In this document: in pieces, positions 47,240 through 48,806 of the stretch
Numbering within the stretch: the first letter of the stretch is position 1
Layout: every line of letters starts with the position of its first letter
From: Priapulus caudatus
Taxonomy: Eukaryota; Priapulida; Priapulimorpha; Priapulimorphida; Priapulidae
Assembly: GCF_000485595.1 (NCBI RefSeq)
Contig: NW_014577270.1
Coordinates: forward strand, 34,281 to 83,086
DNA: 48,806 nucleotides
Direction of reading: 5' to 3'
The notes under the pieces: generated by a model
What the model was told of the DNA's origin: nothing
Databases searched by the model: none
The model's input: only the letters and a program-made list of their open reading frames with translations
Program-made: the position numbers and the translations under genes

Positions 47240-47677
47240 CGGGGGGGGGTCGAACCGTAACCCATATAGTTGCAAGCAACGCGAAAGGGCGGGGGTGTGG
47301 GGGGCCTCCCGCAGAAATTGTTTAAAATTAGACCGCCCGCAGATGCGTTTGCTCGTGCGGCGAGCCAAGGGGGGTCCGTACTCACTCGCGACCCCCCCCA
47401 CCCTGGTAGCAGCGCCCCTCTCGAGAGCACGCGAAGCGATCAGGCGAGGGAGCCAAAGAGCGACCGAGCGGGGGGAGGTATGGGAGGGGTGTCACGTGTT
47501 CACGGCCCGTCCCGCACGATGAGCGATTTTGGCAATATTACACCTAAAATGGAGGCGACCTGAGGTGAAAATTCTTTGCAAATTTCATAAAAAAAAATTT
47601 TTGCTTGGGGGGGGCGTTCGGTGGGGGTTTCGTTCGGAACCGCCCGCGAACCCCCCGCTGACTACGGGCCTGTGTTA
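47240..47677. mobile_element. Possible DNA transposon terminal region
   Basis: G-run and C-run rich sequence with internal inverted blocks (TCGGTGGGGGTTTCGTTCGG / CCGCCCGCGAACCCCCC), ending CCGCTGACTACGGGCCTG. Read from the other strand this end starts CAGGCCCGTAG, resembling CAGG-type ends of several non-autonomous DNA transposons. No partner end or target duplication was found in the window, so this is tentative. Confidence 0.3.
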
Positions 47678-48500
47678 TACGCGATCTCAGTAGTATACTG
47701 ATACACACTTAGTAGGTCTTCAGCGAATATATACATATATATTTAATGGTTGTATAGATCTAGCCATGTAACGCGGGTAAAGGGGTAAACCCGCAGTAAA
47801 GCAACTTAGTATAGGTATCTCAAATAACATGTTAGCTTTTTTGCACTTTTCTTGTGTTTATTATGGCGATACTCCAAGGAGGGTGAGTTATAAGAAACCT
47901 AATAATATATAAACCGCCCTCCCTTGGTACTACGAGCCTGAGAGGTGAGTATTACGAGTCTGGGATCCAACCTACATAAACGCGGTTCGCAAAACGCTGA
48001 TAATATACGAAGCACATGACTTCGTATGACTTAGTCAGCGACGTTACCTATACCTGAAAAGTAGAACGTGTAGTGCAATTTTGCTTACCGTGTGGCGAAA
48101 TATTAGCCCCGGTCATCGCGGGAGGCTTTGTATGAAAATATTGCGTTCGGAATGTTATGGCGTCAGAAGTGTTATGTACCGCCTCTCGTCTCTGGCAGTC
48201 GGGCGACGCCGGCAGGCGCGCAGTGCGTAGCCGCGCTTAGATAAGGGCTAGATTGAACTTTGCCACGCATTATCTGCGGCAAATTGAAGTGTGAATTTTT
48301 CTGTCCGCACAATCGCAGCACGCTCGCGCTCGCGGGCATTCATGACTACGATGTATTGTTTCTATAAAGCTGCATAGTTCGCCTCAAATTTATTAAAATG
48401 CTCGTCGCGTAATCAGAGCAGGGAAACGAGCTACTTCACTGTAATTAGCGATTAAATGAAAGACGTTTGTAGACGTTTTCAATACCGCGCTGCTGAGAAA
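47678..48500. other. Single-copy intergenic sequence
   Basis: No gene recognised. A hairpin (CCAAGGAGGGTG at 47874-47885 with CGCCCTCCCTTGG at 47915-47927) and a short direct repeat TACGAGNCTG just after it are the only structures noted. Confidence 0.4.
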
Positions 48501-48506
48501 TCCACT

Positions 48507-48507
<1 letters not shown>

Positions 48508-48549
<42 letters not shown>

Positions 48550-48780
48550 TCATCACACACACAGCAGAACACCCACAGCAGCAGCAGGGGGCACACACAG
48601 GCACACACACACACACACAACGGGCACTTACACATACACTGCACACACACATACACGCATCGCACAGCACGCACGCCACCTCACGTACGTCACACCACAC
48701 ACACACTCTCTCTCACACACAGGCACCAGCACACGAACACACTCACACACACACAACACACACACCCACACACACAAAGC
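48508..48780. repeat. CA microsatellite
   Basis: Pure CA (about 48509-48547), then an impure CA-rich tract continuing nearly to the end of the window. Minus-strand Cys/Val frames across it are artefacts. Confidence 0.95.
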
Positions 48781-48806
48781 AGAGAGGCGGCTCACGGGAG
48801 ACGGTT

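Overview
This window looks like invertebrate animal nuclear DNA: AT-rich and gene-poor, packed with micro- and minisatellites, a tRNA-derived SINE and palindromic (MITE-like or foldback-like) elements. It holds one well-supported protein-coding gene, near the right end, visibly GC-rich against an AT-rich background. There is no operon structure, CRISPR array, rRNA or prokaryotic mobile system. I cannot assign a phylum from the sequence alone.

Layout. 1-10.7 kb: single-copy AT-rich DNA with simple repeats and several inverted-repeat elements. The clearest is a palindromic element (1889-2713) with ~200-bp arms, into which a tRNA-derived SINE (minus strand, 2120-2410, 10-bp target duplication with one mismatch) has inserted. 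10.7-34.0 kb: a complex tandem array with a period near 6.6 kb. I divide its unit into B (~1.1 kb), A (~4.85 kb), C (~1.0 kb, with an interstitial TTAGGC/TTAGGG-like tract) and an optional insert D (~1.65 kb, a foldback-like structure made of a 21-bp ATTCGAT-type satellite around an inverted repeat). Segments read A1-[10-N gap]-B1-A2-C2-B2-A3-C3-D3-[25-N gap]-C4-D4, ending in a CAGTGT microsatellite. Copies differ mostly by one-base insertions and deletions, so part of this region is probably uncorrected long-read gap filling; copy number and small variants here should not be trusted. 34.0-44.4 kb: single-copy DNA broken by ATC/CTT, ATTC, TA, G/T-rich, GC-rich, 16-bp minisatellite, 1-kb polypyrimidine and TAAA/TG tracts, plus a probable LINE-type 3' end.

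Gene. A 593-codon intact reading frame (44809-46590, plus strand) encodes a two-pass membrane protein of the TMEM200 family, in a single coding exon. A plausible splice acceptor (44471), a six-copy 33-bp minisatellite that is open as an upstream reading frame (44478-44762) and a 4-codon upstream frame (44771-44785) lie just before its start, suggesting a 5'UTR with translational control. A G/T microsatellite begins 45 bp after its stop codon.

Long reading frames elsewhere are by-products of simple repeats that lack stop codons; I do not annotate them as genes.
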